Of a stretch of DNA of 64,000 nt, positions 1-7,890 are shown in pieces. The translations under genes and the position numbers were made by a program. The first letter of the stretch is position 1, and each line of letters opens with the position of its first letter. Origin of the DNA: Lachnospira rogosae (lineage in GTDB: Bacteria; Bacillota; Clostridia; Lachnospirales; Lachnospiraceae); assembly GCF_040096455.1 (NCBI RefSeq), contig NZ_JBBMER010000003.1, forward strand, positions 1 to 64,000, written 5' to 3'. The notes below the pieces were generated by a model, which made no database searches, was not told the origin of the DNA, and saw only the letters and a program-made list of their open reading frames with translations.

Positions 1-110
1 TTAAGGAAAGTACGAAAGTACTTGACAGGATACGGATGTATAAGATATATTTAATGTGCAGTTTTGAAGGAGCAATCCTTTAAATAATGAGTTAAGGAAC
101 TCAGGTGTAA
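1..110 (+). other. Leader of tRNA cluster, possibly the tail of an rRNA operon
   Basis: No coding sequence is visible. TTGACA at 22-27 and TATATT at 46-51 (18 bp apart) could form a promoter for the tRNA genes. Alternatively, the start of the window and the stretch near 58-80 resemble the spacer that follows 23S rRNA in Clostridia, so the window may begin just after a 23S gene. That is from memory of such spacers and is weak. No 5S rRNA is present before the tRNAs. Confidence 0.3.
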
Positions 111-182
111 TCCTCGATAGCTCAATGGTAGAGCACTCGGCTGTTAACCGAGTTGTTGTAGGTTCGAGCCCTACTCGGGGAG
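111..182 (+). tRNA. tRNA-Asn (GTT)
   Basis: A complete cloverleaf can be drawn: acceptor TCCTCGA (111-117) pairs with TCGGGGA (175-181), and the discriminator is G182. The anticodon stem CTCGG/CCGAG encloses anticodon GTT at 143-145, and the T arm GTAGG-TTCGAGC-CCTAC is intact. CCA is not encoded. It is the first of three closely spaced tRNA genes on this strand that probably form one transcript. Confidence 0.96.
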
Positions 183-244
183 CTGTAAGAATAATTATGA
201 TAGTTAAGCAAGTTGGGCATGTTGTCCTTCTAGTTCAGTATTAA

Positions 245-316
245 GGCTCCATGGTCAAGCGGTTAAGACACCACCCTTTCACGGTGGTATCAGGGGTTCA
301 AATCCCCTTGGAGTCA
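245..316 (+). tRNA. tRNA-Glu (TTC)
   Basis: Acceptor GGCTCCA (245-251) pairs with TGGAGTC (309-315) apart from a central wobble, and the discriminator is A316. The anticodon stem CCACC/GGTGG holds anticodon TTC at 278-280, and the T arm GGGG-TTCAAAT-CCCC is normal. CCA is not encoded. Confidence 0.96.
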
Positions 317-349
317 TTTTTTGTTCTTACTATGAATATAATATGTTAT

Positions 350-420
350 GGCGACATAGCCAAGTGGTAAGGCGTGGGTCTGCAACACCCTGATCACCAG
401 TTCGAATCTGGTTGTCGCCT
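350..420 (+). tRNA. tRNA-Cys (GCA)
   Basis: Acceptor GGCGACA (350-356) pairs with TGTCGCC (413-419). The discriminator is U (T420), which is the identity base for tRNA-Cys. The anticodon loop CTGCAAC carries GCA at 382-384. It is the last gene of the cluster and is followed at once by an intrinsic terminator. Confidence 0.95.
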
Positions 421-424
421 CTTT

Positions 425-457
425 AACCATCTCACAATTATGTGAGATGGTTTTTTT
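425..457 (+). terminator. Intrinsic terminator of the tRNA cluster
   Basis: A perfect 12-bp stem, AACCATCTCACA (425-436) with TGTGAGATGGTT (441-452), has a 4-nt loop and runs into a T tract. It ends the Asn-Glu-Cys transcript. The next 175 bases to 633 show no gene; they contain a few short inverted repeats (for example GTCAC/GTGAC near 525) of unknown role. Confidence 0.92.
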
Positions 458-633
458 GTGTAATAGAAAATTCAGATAGAATTCCCTATTATACTGATGT
501 ACGCTCGTGCAAAGATGTAGTTAGTCACTGGTGACCGCACTCTGTGCTAGGATGTGCGTTGCACATTCTTTTTGCAATGTGATGTATTATTTATTTTGAA
601 AGATATTTGAGAAAGATATTTGAGATATATTAT

Positions 634-661
634 TTTACAAAGATTTTTGATATGTTATAAT
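634..661 (+). promoter_or_regulatory. Sigma-A promoter with extended -10
   Basis: TTTACA (634-639) lies 16 bp from TATAAT (656-661), which is preceded by TG at 653-654, giving an extended -10. It reads into the lipoprotein gene at 706 and probably the two genes after it. A direct repeat of an AGATATTTGAGA-like unit lies just upstream (about 600-626). Confidence 0.7.
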
Positions 662-705
662 ATATTAAATAGGTTTTATAAATAAGTCAGAGGTAATGGT
701 GAATA

Positions 706-1587
706 ATGAATACAACTAACATTTTTAAGCAGTTCACTAAGAATACTGTGGGTAAGTTTACAAGAATTAAATTCACAAAGAACGGTACTATAAGAAAGAT
801 TACAGGAATTGCCGCTATTATATCAATAATGGCAGGGACGACAGCCTGTGGTAACAGAACAGAAGCAGTTATAACAGATAATAATGAAGATATAACAAGT
901 TATAAGGAATATGCTACAGTGGAAGAAAGCAAGGCTTCCAAGTTCCAATATACAGATTTAACAATTAATTCGCTTAAATATATGATGACAGAAGCGGCAG
1001 TTAAGAATATATATGGCACACCGGTATCAGAATATGAGTCTACAGAGAAGGACACTAATGCTGAAGCGGAATATTTAGAAAAGGTATGTTCTTACAATGA
1101 TTTAACGCTTATATTTGTAAAGTTCACAGATGACGGAAGAACGGCTGGAAAGAATGAAAATGGTACATATAAGCTGACAGCGGCGGCATCAGTAAGCGAT
1201 AAGGATGTATTTTCAAGAGGACTTAAGGTCGGTATGTCGGTTGACTCAATATTAAGCGTATATTACAGGGATCAAGACTATAAGAATAATTATTATACAT
1301 CAGATGACAGCACAGCAGTGCTGGGTAAATATCTATATGGAAGCTTTACACTAGATGAGCTTGACAAGGTTAATACTAAAGATGCAATTGCTTATGGATT
1401 AATTAATTTTAATGGTTATGACAGTGATGAAACAGCAGATAATTATATAATAGAATTTACATATTTTGCACCTGACTATAAAAATGGAACTGCATCAGTA
1501 GATGATGATTTTGCACAGATAGCATTTGATATAGATAACAATGGCGTAATAACAGCTATAAGATGGTACTATTATCCACAGCAGTAG
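706..1587 (+). CDS. Putative lipoprotein of unknown function
   Basis: The 293-residue protein has a basic N-terminus (about 30 residues), a hydrophobic segment (about 31-47) and a cysteine at 48 followed by Gly-Asn. This is a lipoprotein-like export signal, although the -3 position is Thr instead of the usual Leu. The mature part is acidic, rich in Tyr and Asp, and matches no family I recognise. A weak GAGG ribosome site lies 12 bases upstream. It is the first gene of a probable three-gene unit with the Wzz-like protein (36 bases downstream) and the BY-kinase-like protein, so a role in envelope or polysaccharide assembly is a reasonable guess only. Confidence 0.8.
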   Translation: MNTTNIFKQFTKNTVGKFTRIKFTKNGTIRKITGIAAIISIMAGTTACGNRTEAVITDNNEDITSYKEYATVEESKASKFQYTDLTINSLKYMMTEAAVKNIYGTPVSEYESTEKDTNAEAEYLEKVCSYNDLTLIFVKFTDDGRTAGKNENGTYKLTAAASVSDKDVFSRGLKVGMSVDSILSVYYRDQDYKNNYYTSDDSTAVLGKYLYGSFTLDELDKVNTKDAIAYGLINFNGYDSDETADNYIIEFTYFAPDYKNGTASVDDDFAQIAFDIDNNGVITAIRWYYYPQQ

Positions 1588-1623
1588 TGGAAATTAAGAT
1601 AATATGTTAAGAAGGAGAAGGAC

Positions 1624-3042
1624 ATGAAGAGATTTTCAAGGTGTGTGCTAATATTAATATTAGTAGCAATTCTTAGTGGAGTAAGCGGATATATGTACGA
1701 GAACAAGATGATATATCCAATGTATGAATCGACAACACAGTTATATGTTGTGCCTGGAGAAGAAAATGAGGCTTCAATAAGAGCCAATAATGGTGGGTTG
1801 AAGGAAGATTTTACTATTATTTTCAAGAGCAGTGTGGTAATATCTGCGGCACAGAGAGTGGCAGGAACATCAGAGGATATAGCACAGTATTTAACAGTTT
1901 CATCTCCTGCTAACAGTAATATAGTAGAGATTAAATGCGTTAATCCAGACCAGAATACAGCAAAGAAATATGTTGATGCGGTAGCTACAACAGCAGTTAA
2001 GACAACATCTATAATACCGGTTAAGTCAATTCAGATATTATCAGAGGGTACATCTACAGGTGTAGCATTTAAGCCGGATTTATACAGAAATACAATTATA
2101 ATTACAGCCATTGCAAGTGCAGTATGTCTTTTTATAGAGATAATTGTATGCCTTTGCATAAGTGCATTTAAGTCAAAGGATGAAGATTTTAACCACGAAT
2201 TTGAATACGAGAGAAGATTTGGTAATGTGGAGTATATTGACCACAAGCCAGACTTAATTGAAACATCTAAAGATAAGAAAGAAAAGGTTTTGAAACATTC
2301 TAATAAGAAGAATAAAGATGAAGATATCCTTATTAATATAGAGGATGAAAAGCAAGTCTATGAAGCTGATGATGAAGAAGATTTGGATGAGGATATTCTT
2401 CGCGAGGCTGCTCAGGACGAAGATATATTAAAAGATACAGATACAATAGAAGAAGCAGAGGACGAAGCCGATTATGAGGCACAGGCGGAAGTGGCAGCTA
2501 CTATAAGTGAGGATAATGCAGGCACACAGCTGGATAATGCCAACAAGAACGTAAAGCCAGCATCAGCCAGTACAGTACAGTCTGCTAGCGTAGAAGCACC
2601 AGTCAGCACAGCACAGTCTGCTAGCGTAGAAGCACCGGACAGCACAGTACAGTCTGCTAGTGTAGAAGCACCAGTCAGCACAGTACAGTCTGTTAGTGTA
2701 GAAGCACCAGTCGATGCAGAACAATCCTCTAGTGCAGAAGTACCAGCCAGAACGGAGACCTTAGCTAGTGCTGTAGAAGTTGAAAAGCCAGTACAGGAAG
2801 TTAAAGCTGCAGAGCCAGTCAATGAGGCAGACCAGTCAGCACAAGAGTCTGATGCAGCCAGCCAGAAAGCTAATGTTGTAAGTGAACCAGTGGTTTCAGC
2901 CGTTGGAGCAGAAGTTGACAAGGCTCAGCTTAATAATGCAGGCAATAATACAGATTTGAACAATAATACAGATATAAATGATAGCGAAGAGGTTAATTCT
3001 GAAAGCAGAAAGTTCAGAATTTTAGGTACAATAAGAAAGTAG
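1624..3042 (+). CDS. Wzz-like polysaccharide co-polymerase with long acidic repeat tail
   Basis: The protein has 472 residues. Membrane segments at about 5-22 and 155-182 flank an extracellular Wzz-type region of about 120 residues, the layout of Gram-positive chain-length regulators such as CapA/YwqC that pair with a tyrosine kinase. Unlike these short proteins (about 230 residues), it continues for some 290 residues in the cytoplasm: an acidic stretch (residues about 220-310) and then five tandem 12-residue units of SASVEAPVSTVQ type (residues 320-379). The start has an AGAAGGAGAAGG site. The next gene is a BY-kinase-like protein, the expected partner. By family it would control polymer length of an exported polysaccharide, but no glycosyltransferase lies nearby. 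Confidence 0.75.
   Translation: MKRFSRCVLILILVAILSGVSGYMYENKMIYPMYESTTQLYVVPGEENEASIRANNGGLKEDFTIIFKSSVVISAAQRVAGTSEDIAQYLTVSSPANSNIVEIKCVNPDQNTAKKYVDAVATTAVKTTSIIPVKSIQILSEGTSTGVAFKPDLYRNTIIITAIASAVCLFIEIIVCLCISAFKSKDEDFNHEFEYERRFGNVEYIDHKPDLIETSKDKKEKVLKHSNKKNKDEDILINIEDEKQVYEADDEEDLDEDILREAAQDEDILKDTDTIEEAEDEADYEAQAEVAATISEDNAGTQLDNANKNVKPASASTVQSASVEAPVSTAQSASVEAPDSTVQSASVEAPVSTVQSVSVEAPVDAEQSSSAEVPARTETLASAVEVEKPVQEVKAAEPVNEADQSAQESDAASQKANVVSEPVVSAVGAEVDKAQLNNAGNNTDLNNNTDINDSEEVNSESRKFRILGTIRK
2581..2760 (+). repeat. Five tandem 36-bp coding repeats
   Basis: Units begin at 2581, 2617, 2653, 2689 and 2725, each exactly 36 bp and in frame. They code for 12-residue Ser/Ala/Val/Glu/Pro units. 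The first three are nearly identical; the last two have diverged. An even 36-bp length with no spacers shows a coding minisatellite inside the Wzz-like gene, not a CRISPR array. Confidence 0.9.
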
Positions 3043-3060
3043 TTAAAAGGGTGAAGTCGT

Positions 3061-3645
3061 ATGTATAGTGTAAATGTTGACAAATTAGTTAAAACATCAG
3101 AAACACAAGCAGAAAGTCTTTTAGAAATAACAGATAATATTATAGAGGGACTTGGAAATCACAAAGCATTTGCAGTGCTTGGCGGTAAGGTGGATACATT
3201 TAAAATAGCCTATAATATTATGGAAAAAGGCAATAAAGTGCTTTTTGTGGACGGAGATATAAGGACAGATGTATTTCTTGGAAAGTATAAGCTTGGCAAG
3301 AGTGCGAAGGGTGTGCTTGATTATATTAAAAGACCTGAGAAGAATGAAGAAATAGTCTGTGTAACTAATCACAAGAATTTGAGCCTTATATTTACAGGTA
3401 TCAATGAAGATGGTGTTGTGACAGATGATGAGATAATGATATTTAAGTCACTTATAGATAAGTATTCTAAAGAATATGATTATATTGTGGTGGACTCAGA
3501 TGAGGATGGAACACTTGCTGCATTTTGTGGATATGCGGCAATAATAGCTGAAAAGGAAACTTACGATGAGGACGAGCTTAATAACAGAGTTATACAGTTA
3601 GAAGATAAGGAGTGTAATGTATTAGGAGTTATTATAAGAGAATAG
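3061..3645 (+). CDS. Degenerate BY-kinase-like (CpsD/CapB) ATPase homologue
   Basis: The 194-residue protein has the fold pattern of bacterial tyrosine kinases of the CpsD/CapB type. It has a Walker A'-like segment VLFVDGDIR (residues 60-68) and a Walker B-like segment YDYIVVDSD (139-147). The Walker A site, normally GxGKST-like, is replaced by LGGKVDTFK (about 40-48), which lacks the lysine-Ser/Thr pair, and there is no C-terminal tyrosine cluster. It is therefore probably unable to hydrolyse ATP or autophosphorylate and may act as a regulatory partner of the Wzz-like protein encoded 18 bases upstream. It could also be a MinD/ParA relative, but the gene pairing favours BY-kinase origin. Confidence 0.7.
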   Translation: MYSVNVDKLVKTSETQAESLLEITDNIIEGLGNHKAFAVLGGKVDTFKIAYNIMEKGNKVLFVDGDIRTDVFLGKYKLGKSAKGVLDYIKRPEKNEEIVCVTNHKNLSLIFTGINEDGVVTDDEIMIFKSLIDKYSKEYDYIVVDSDEDGTLAAFCGYAAIIAEKETYDEDELNNRVIQLEDKECNVLGVIIRE

Positions 3646-3649
3646 GTCT

Positions 3650-3847
3650 ATGATTAAATTAGAATGTGGCGATATTATTAAAATGAAGAAGAAACACCCT
3701 TGTGGCAGTGACGAGTGGGAAGTTATTAAAGTGGGTGCGGATATTAAGTTAAAATGCTGTGGCTGTATGCACGAGATAATTTTAAAGCGTTCGCTTGTTG
3801 AAAAAAATACAAAAAAAATACAAAAATCAGTCAATAATGACTTGTAA
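3650..3847 (+). CDS. DUF951 family protein (YyzM-like)
   Basis: This small protein of 65 residues has the DUF951 pattern: an N-terminal GDIIKMKKKHPCGS segment, a conserved W-E-V and a CCGC motif at about 36-39, suggestive of nucleic-acid or metal binding. Members are common in Firmicutes upstream of rpsF (yyzM next to yyaF/rpsF in B. subtilis), as here. It starts 4 bases after the preceding stop, so it is probably cotranscribed with the trio. The promoter of rpsF overlaps its stop codon. Function is unknown. Confidence 0.85.
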   Translation: MIKLECGDIIKMKKKHPCGSDEWEVIKVGADIKLKCCGCMHEIILKRSLVEKNTKKIQKSVNNDL

Positions 3848-3870
3848 GAGTTATAATTATGTGCTATAAT
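3842..3870 (+). promoter_or_regulatory. Strong promoter of rpsF-ssb-rpsR
   Basis: TTGTAA (3842-3847) is separated by exactly 17 bp from TATAAT (3865-3870), with TG at 3862-3863 making an extended -10. It overlaps the end of the DUF951 gene. The leader of about 75 nt to rpsF has no T-box or obvious riboswitch fold. An S6:S18-binding autoregulatory leader is known in many bacteria, but I could not identify its conserved core here. Confidence 0.75.
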
Positions 3871-3953
3871 CAATCCTCGTGATATTATTAATCCTTGTTC
3901 TTTTTATATTTTAATAAAAGGGACCTAAAGACCAGAAGGAGGTGCGACGTAGA

Positions 3954-4241
3954 ATGAATAAGTATGAATTAGCATTAGTTGTTAGCGCAAACGTCGAGGA
4001 TGAAGTAAGAAACGCTACAGTAGAGCAGGTTAAGGAATTAATCACTCGTTTTGGCGGTACAATTACTGATCCAGGTACTTGCGAGAAGAAGAAGCTTGCA
4101 TACGAAATCCAGCATATGAGCGAAGGATACTACAACTTCATTAAGTTTGAAGCTGATGCAGCTACACCAGCAGAAGTTGAGTCAAGAATTCGTATTATGG
4201 AGAACGTTATTAGATTCTTAATCGTTAAAGATGGAGAATAA
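3954..4241 (+). CDS. rpsF: 30S ribosomal protein S6
   Basis: S6 is a small-subunit protein that pairs with S18 on the platform of the 30S. The sequence MNKYELALVVSANVEDE and the C-terminal VIRFLIVK are typical, and the length of 95 residues is normal. The start is ATG 3954, set by AAGGAGG at 3936-3942. An in-frame GTG at 3942 overlaps that site and is not used. It is first in the rpsF-ssb-rpsR operon, an order shared with most Firmicutes. Confidence 0.97.
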   Translation: MNKYELALVVSANVEDEVRNATVEQVKELITRFGGTITDPGTCEKKKLAYEIQHMSEGYYNFIKFEADAATPAEVESRIRIMENVIRFLIVKDGE

Positions 4242-4289
4242 TTGATTGACGTTTAGGCTTACAACTCTTTATAGAAGAGGAGAATAAGT

Positions 4290-4739
4290 ATGAACAAAGT
4301 TATATTAATGGGTAGACTGACAAGAGAACCAGATGTACGCTATTCGCAGAATGCAGATGGCTCTATGGCAGTAGCAAGATATACATTAGCAGTAGACAGA
4401 AGACGTGCAAGAAACAATAATGATGAGCAGTCAGCTGATTTTATCAGTTGTGTTGCTTTCGGTAGATCTGGAGAATTTGCTGAAAAGTATCTTCATCAGG
4501 GAACTAAGATTGTTGTTACAGGACGTATCCAGACAGGTAGTTATACTAATAAGGATGGACAGAGAGTCTACACTACTGATGTTGTTGTTGAAGAACAGGA
4601 ATTTGCTGAAAGTAAATCCGCTGCGTCAGGTGAGACAGCAGCATATACACCATCAAGACCAGAACCAAGCGCTGCTGCTGGGGATGGATTTATGAATATT
4701 CCTGATGGCGTTGAAGACGAGGGTTTACCTTTCAATTAA
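4290..4739 (+). CDS. ssb: Single-stranded DNA-binding protein
   Basis: SSB coats single-stranded DNA during replication, repair and recombination. Residues 1 to about 105 form the OB fold (MNKVILMGRLTREPDVRY, later DFISCVAFGRSGEFAEKYL). A flexible Gly/Pro/Ser/Ala linker follows, ending in an acidic tip DEGLPFN that corresponds to the DDDIPF partner-binding tail. At 149 residues it is close to the usual length. It lies between rpsF and rpsR as in B. subtilis ssbA, with a GAGGAG site. Confidence 0.97.
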   Translation: MNKVILMGRLTREPDVRYSQNADGSMAVARYTLAVDRRRARNNNDEQSADFISCVAFGRSGEFAEKYLHQGTKIVVTGRIQTGSYTNKDGQRVYTTDVVVEEQEFAESKSAASGETAAYTPSRPEPSAAAGDGFMNIPDGVEDEGLPFN

Positions 4740-4757
4740 GATAGGAGGTAACTTGAT

Positions 4758-5021
4758 ATGCCAGATAAGAAGGCTGAAAGACCAGAGGGTCAGATGAGAA
4801 GAAGACCAATGCGCAGAAGAAAGAAAGTATGTGCATTTTGTGCTGATGCAAACAAGGCATTAGATTATAAGGATGTTGCTTTATTAAAGAAGTATGTATC
4901 TGAAAGAGGTAAGATTCTTCCTAGAAGAATTACTGGTAACTGTGCTAAGCACCAGAGAGCACTTACAGTTGCAGTTAAGAGAGCTAGACATGTAGCACTT
5001 TTACCTTACACAGTAGAATAA
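4758..5021 (+). CDS. rpsR: 30S ribosomal protein S18
   Basis: S18 binds S6 on the small-subunit platform. The 87-residue sequence contains the conserved segments LDYKDVALLKKYVSERGKI and RRITGNCAKHQR. The N-terminus is extended by about 15 basic residues, and CAFCAD gives an N-terminal cysteine pair, with a third cysteine in GNCAKH. AGGAGG lies at the right distance from ATG 4758. It is the last gene of the operon and is followed by a strong terminator. Confidence 0.97.
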   Translation: MPDKKAERPEGQMRRRPMRRRKKVCAFCADANKALDYKDVALLKKYVSERGKILPRRITGNCAKHQRALTVAVKRARHVALLPYTVE

Positions 5022-5055
5022 TTATAATTGCAGGTTAGTATAATCTGCGGTTTAA

Positions 5056-5094
5056 AGAGCTTTCACAGACGTATATGTTTGTGAAAGCTTTTTT
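5056..5094 (+). terminator. Terminator of rpsF-ssb-rpsR
   Basis: AGCTTTCACA (5058-5067) pairs with TGTGAAAGCT (5080-5089); three more pairs close the loop and a T run follows. It separates the ribosomal operon from the gdpP operon. Confidence 0.92.
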
Positions 5095-5231
5095 AATTTT
5101 ATTATACAGATATGTTTAAATATATTTTGGTTATTAACTTTGCCTGTAGGTAAGGCTTAGAATATGTATCTTAATGAAGATAAGGATAATTGTGTAATTG
5201 AGCTTTGGGATAGATAATTATTTAATATAGC

Positions 5232-5260
5232 TTTTAAGACAGATGAAGTTGTGTTATAAT
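5232..5260 (+). promoter_or_regulatory. Promoter of gdpP-rplI-dnaB
   Basis: TATAAT at 5255-5260 is preceded by TG at 5252-5253 (extended -10). The -35 is weak (TTTTAA, 5232-5237, 17 bp away). It lies 64 bases before the gdpP start. Nothing else is seen between the terminator at 5094 and this promoter. Confidence 0.6.
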
Positions 5261-5323
5261 TTGCATATGCGTTTGGGCATAGTAGTGTGCTGTATATAAG
5301 CAAGCAGGAATTGAGGAATTAAT

Positions 5324-7378
5324 ATGAATAATAAGCAAACAAAGTCATTCAAACCATCTGGCAGGCTTAATTCTATATTTTTATGGCCTGTAGGTCTTGG
5401 TATATTACTTGTATTACTTGATATATTATTATGTTTTGTGAGTAGTGTGGCAGCGTCAATTGTTGCAGTATTTATAGTTATATATGCCTTTGTCTGTGCG
5501 ATGATGATATGCTATTTTCGTCCAAGAATAATAAAGGAGATAGTGGAATTTTCTTCCAATTATTCTCAGGTACAAAGACAGCTGCTGTATGAGTTAAGCA
5601 TACCTTATTGCCTTTTGGATAATAAAGGTAATATTTTATGGATGAATGCTTCTATGCAGGCAAGTATTAACAGAAAGAATGATCTTAATAAAAATATTTC
5701 TACAATCATACCTGAGTTATCAGCCAATGTATTCAGGAATTTTGAGGATTTCAAAGAAATCAGGGTCGCATTTAATGACAGGGACTACCGTGTTGAAATG
5801 AAGAGAATAAGTGCTGATATAATCACACAAGGTGTTAATATTCTTGCCAAAGATTATAATTCTTCGCTTGTAGCTATGTATATGTTTGATGAAACGGATA
5901 TTAACCAGTACATACAGAAGATAAGAGATGAAAGGTTTGTAGTCGGGCTTGTATATATAGATAATTATGAAGATGCACTTGAAAGTGTAGATGATGTGCG
6001 TCGTTCTTTATTTGTCGGACTTGTAGATAAGAGAGTTAATAAATATTTCTCAGCTGGTGCGGCTATTATAAGAAAACTGGAGAAAGATAAATATCTTGTT
6101 GTATTCAGATATAAGTTCCTTGAGAAGCTTCTCGCAGATAAATTCAGTCTTGTGGAAGATATAAAGAGCGTAAAAGTCGGTAATGAAAAGACACTTACAT
6201 TAAGTATTGCCATAGGAACTGGTGCGGCTGATTATGCCAGAAATTATGATATTGCCAAGGCGGCTATGGATCTGGCACTTGGACGTGGCGGTGACCAGGC
6301 AGTTATCAAAGATGGTGAGAAGATATACTATTATGGTGGAAAGAGTCAGCAGATGGAGAAGAATACACGAGTAAAGGTACGTGTAAAAGCCCACGCTTTA
6401 AGACAGATATTAGAGGCTAATGACAATGTGCTTATTATGGGACATAATCTGCCAGATATAGATTCATTTGGTTCTGCACTTGGTATATATATTATTGCCA
6501 AGAAGTTCGGCAAGGAAGCTCATATTGTATTTGGCGAGATTTCAAGCAGTGTCAGACCATTTATGAACCGTTTTATAGATAAAGAAGAATATCCAGATGA
6601 TATGTTTATTAAGAAAGAGGAAGCAGAGAATTATCTTACAGCATCAACGGTAGTTATAGTTGTAGATGTGAACAGACCACAGAGAACAGAGTGTCCGCAG
6701 CTTCTTGATAAATGTAAGACTATAATTGTATTTGACCACCACAGACGTTCAAGCGATACAATTACTGGTGCGGTGCTTTCTTATGTAGACCCATATGCTT
6801 CATCAGCCTGTGAAATGGTCACAGAGATGATACAGTATGTTGATGATGGAATTAAGCTTAAAGCATTTGAGGCAGATGCACTATATGCGGGAATATCAAT
6901 AGATACAGATGGATTTAACAGCAAGTCAGGTCCTCGTACATTTGAGGCCGCGGCATTCTTAAGACGACACGGTGCAGATGTTACAAGAGTAAGGAAAATG
7001 CTTAGGAATGATATGAATGAATATAAGGCGATAGCTTCGGCAGTAAGCAAATCAGAGGTATACAAGTCTGCATTTGCTATTACTGTATTTGACGGAGAAG
7101 GTCTTGAAAGCCCGACTATAGGTGGTGCAAAGGCTGCGAACCAGCTTCTTGATATATCAGGAATAAAGGCTTCATTTGTTATTACACAATATGAAGATAA
7201 ATTATATATAAGTGCAAGATCCATAGACGAGGTAAATGTACAGCTCGTTATGGAAAAGCTTGGCGGTGGCGGACATATGAGTATTGCCGGTGCTCAGCTT
7301 ACGAATTGTACAATACAGCAGGCAGTTAATACAATTAAACTTACTCTCGACAATATGCTTGCTGAGGGCGAGATTTAG
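5324..7378 (+). CDS. gdpP: Cyclic-di-AMP phosphodiesterase GdpP
   Basis: GdpP hydrolyses cyclic di-AMP to pApA, setting the level of this messenger, which controls potassium and wall homeostasis. The 684-residue length and layout are typical: two membrane segments (about 18-40 and 43-66), a PAS-like region (about 85-150), a degenerate GGDEF domain (about 190-340), then the DHH/DHHA1 phosphoesterase. Metal-ligand motifs are visible: GHNLPDID (from about 373), VVDVNRP, DHH at 471-473, and GGGGH (647-651). It is followed by rplI and dnaB, the usual Firmicutes order (yybT-rplI-dnaC in B. subtilis). Confidence 0.96.
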   Translation: MNNKQTKSFKPSGRLNSIFLWPVGLGILLVLLDILLCFVSSVAASIVAVFIVIYAFVCAMMICYFRPRIIKEIVEFSSNYSQVQRQLLYELSIPYCLLDNKGNILWMNASMQASINRKNDLNKNISTIIPELSANVFRNFEDFKEIRVAFNDRDYRVEMKRISADIITQGVNILAKDYNSSLVAMYMFDETDINQYIQKIRDERFVVGLVYIDNYEDALESVDDVRRSLFVGLVDKRVNKYFSAGAAIIRKLEKDKYLVVFRYKFLEKLLADKFSLVEDIKSVKVGNEKTLTLSIAIGTGAADYARNYDIAKAAMDLALGRGGDQAVIKDGEKIYYYGGKSQQMEKNTRVKVRVKAHALRQILEANDNVLIMGHNLPDIDSFGSALGIYIIAKKFGKEAHIVFGEISSSVRPFMNRFIDKEEYPDDMFIKKEEAENYLTASTVVIVVDVNRPQRTECPQLLDKCKTIIVFDHHRRSSDTITGAVLSYVDPYASSACEMVTEMIQYVDDGIKLKAFEADALYAGISIDTDGFNSKSGPRTFEAAAFLRRHGADVTRVRKMLRNDMNEYKAIASAVSKSEVYKSAFAITVFDGEGLESPTIGGAKAANQLLDISGIKASFVITQYEDKLYISARSIDEVNVQLVMEKLGGGGHMSIAGAQLTNCTIQQAVNTIKLTLDNMLAEGEI

Positions 7379-7420
7379 TATAAGCTTAAGCACAGGTAAA
7401 GTGCAGAAAAGAGGTTAATT

Positions 7421-7867
7421 ATGGAAGTTATTTTATTAGAAGATGTAAGAACATTAGGTAAAAAGGGACAGATTGTTAAGATAAATGATGGATATGCCAG
7501 AAATTATGTTATACCTAAGAAGCTTGGTATAGAAGCTACACCTAAAAATCTTAATGACCTTAAGCTTCAGAAGAAGAGAGAAGAAAAAGAGGCAGCAGAA
7601 GAGCTTGCGATGGCTAAAGAGCTTGCTGCAACTATCGAAGATAAATCCGTTACAGTATATATGAAGACAGGTGAGGGTGGAAGAACATTTGGAACAATAT
7701 CAACTAAGGAAGTAGCCGCAGCTGTTAAGGAACAGCTTGGACTTGAAGTTGATAAGAAGAAGATGAAGCTTGATGAGCCTATTAAGACTTTAGGTACACA
7801 TATAATTGCACTTAAGCTTCATAAAGATGTAACAGCTAAATTGACTGTTAAAGTAGTGGAGAAATAA
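7421..7867 (+). CDS. rplI: 50S ribosomal protein L9
   Basis: L9 has two lobes joined by a long helix and helps keep the reading frame. The N-terminal signature MEVILLEDVRTLGKKGQIV with DGYARNYVIPK is conserved, followed by a charged helical linker (about 45-75) and the C-terminal domain with GRTFGTIS. The length of 148 residues is normal. The AAAAGAGG site is well placed. It lies between gdpP and dnaB. Confidence 0.97.
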   Translation: MEVILLEDVRTLGKKGQIVKINDGYARNYVIPKKLGIEATPKNLNDLKLQKKREEKEAAEELAMAKELAATIEDKSVTVYMKTGEGGRTFGTISTKEVAAAVKEQLGLEVDKKKMKLDEPIKTLGTHIIALKLHKDVTAKLTVKVVEK

Positions 7868-7890
7868 TACATTTGTATAAGTGAGGAACT

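Noticed and set aside
2581..2760. Evenly spaced 36-bp repeats as a CRISPR array
   Set aside because: There are no spacers, the units are contiguous and in frame, and no cas genes are present.
2472..2921. 149-codon open frame on the minus strand within the Wzz-like gene
   Set aside because: It mirrors the repeat-rich coding strand, has extreme Ala/Ser/Thr composition and no ribosome site.
3942..3953. GTG 3942 as the rpsF start
   Set aside because: It overlaps the AAGGAGG ribosome site; ATG 3954 has the right spacing and begins the conserved sequence.
3871..3953. S6:S18-binding autoregulatory leader
   Set aside because: Such leaders are known for rpsF, but I could not find the conserved bulged-CCG stem in this leader.
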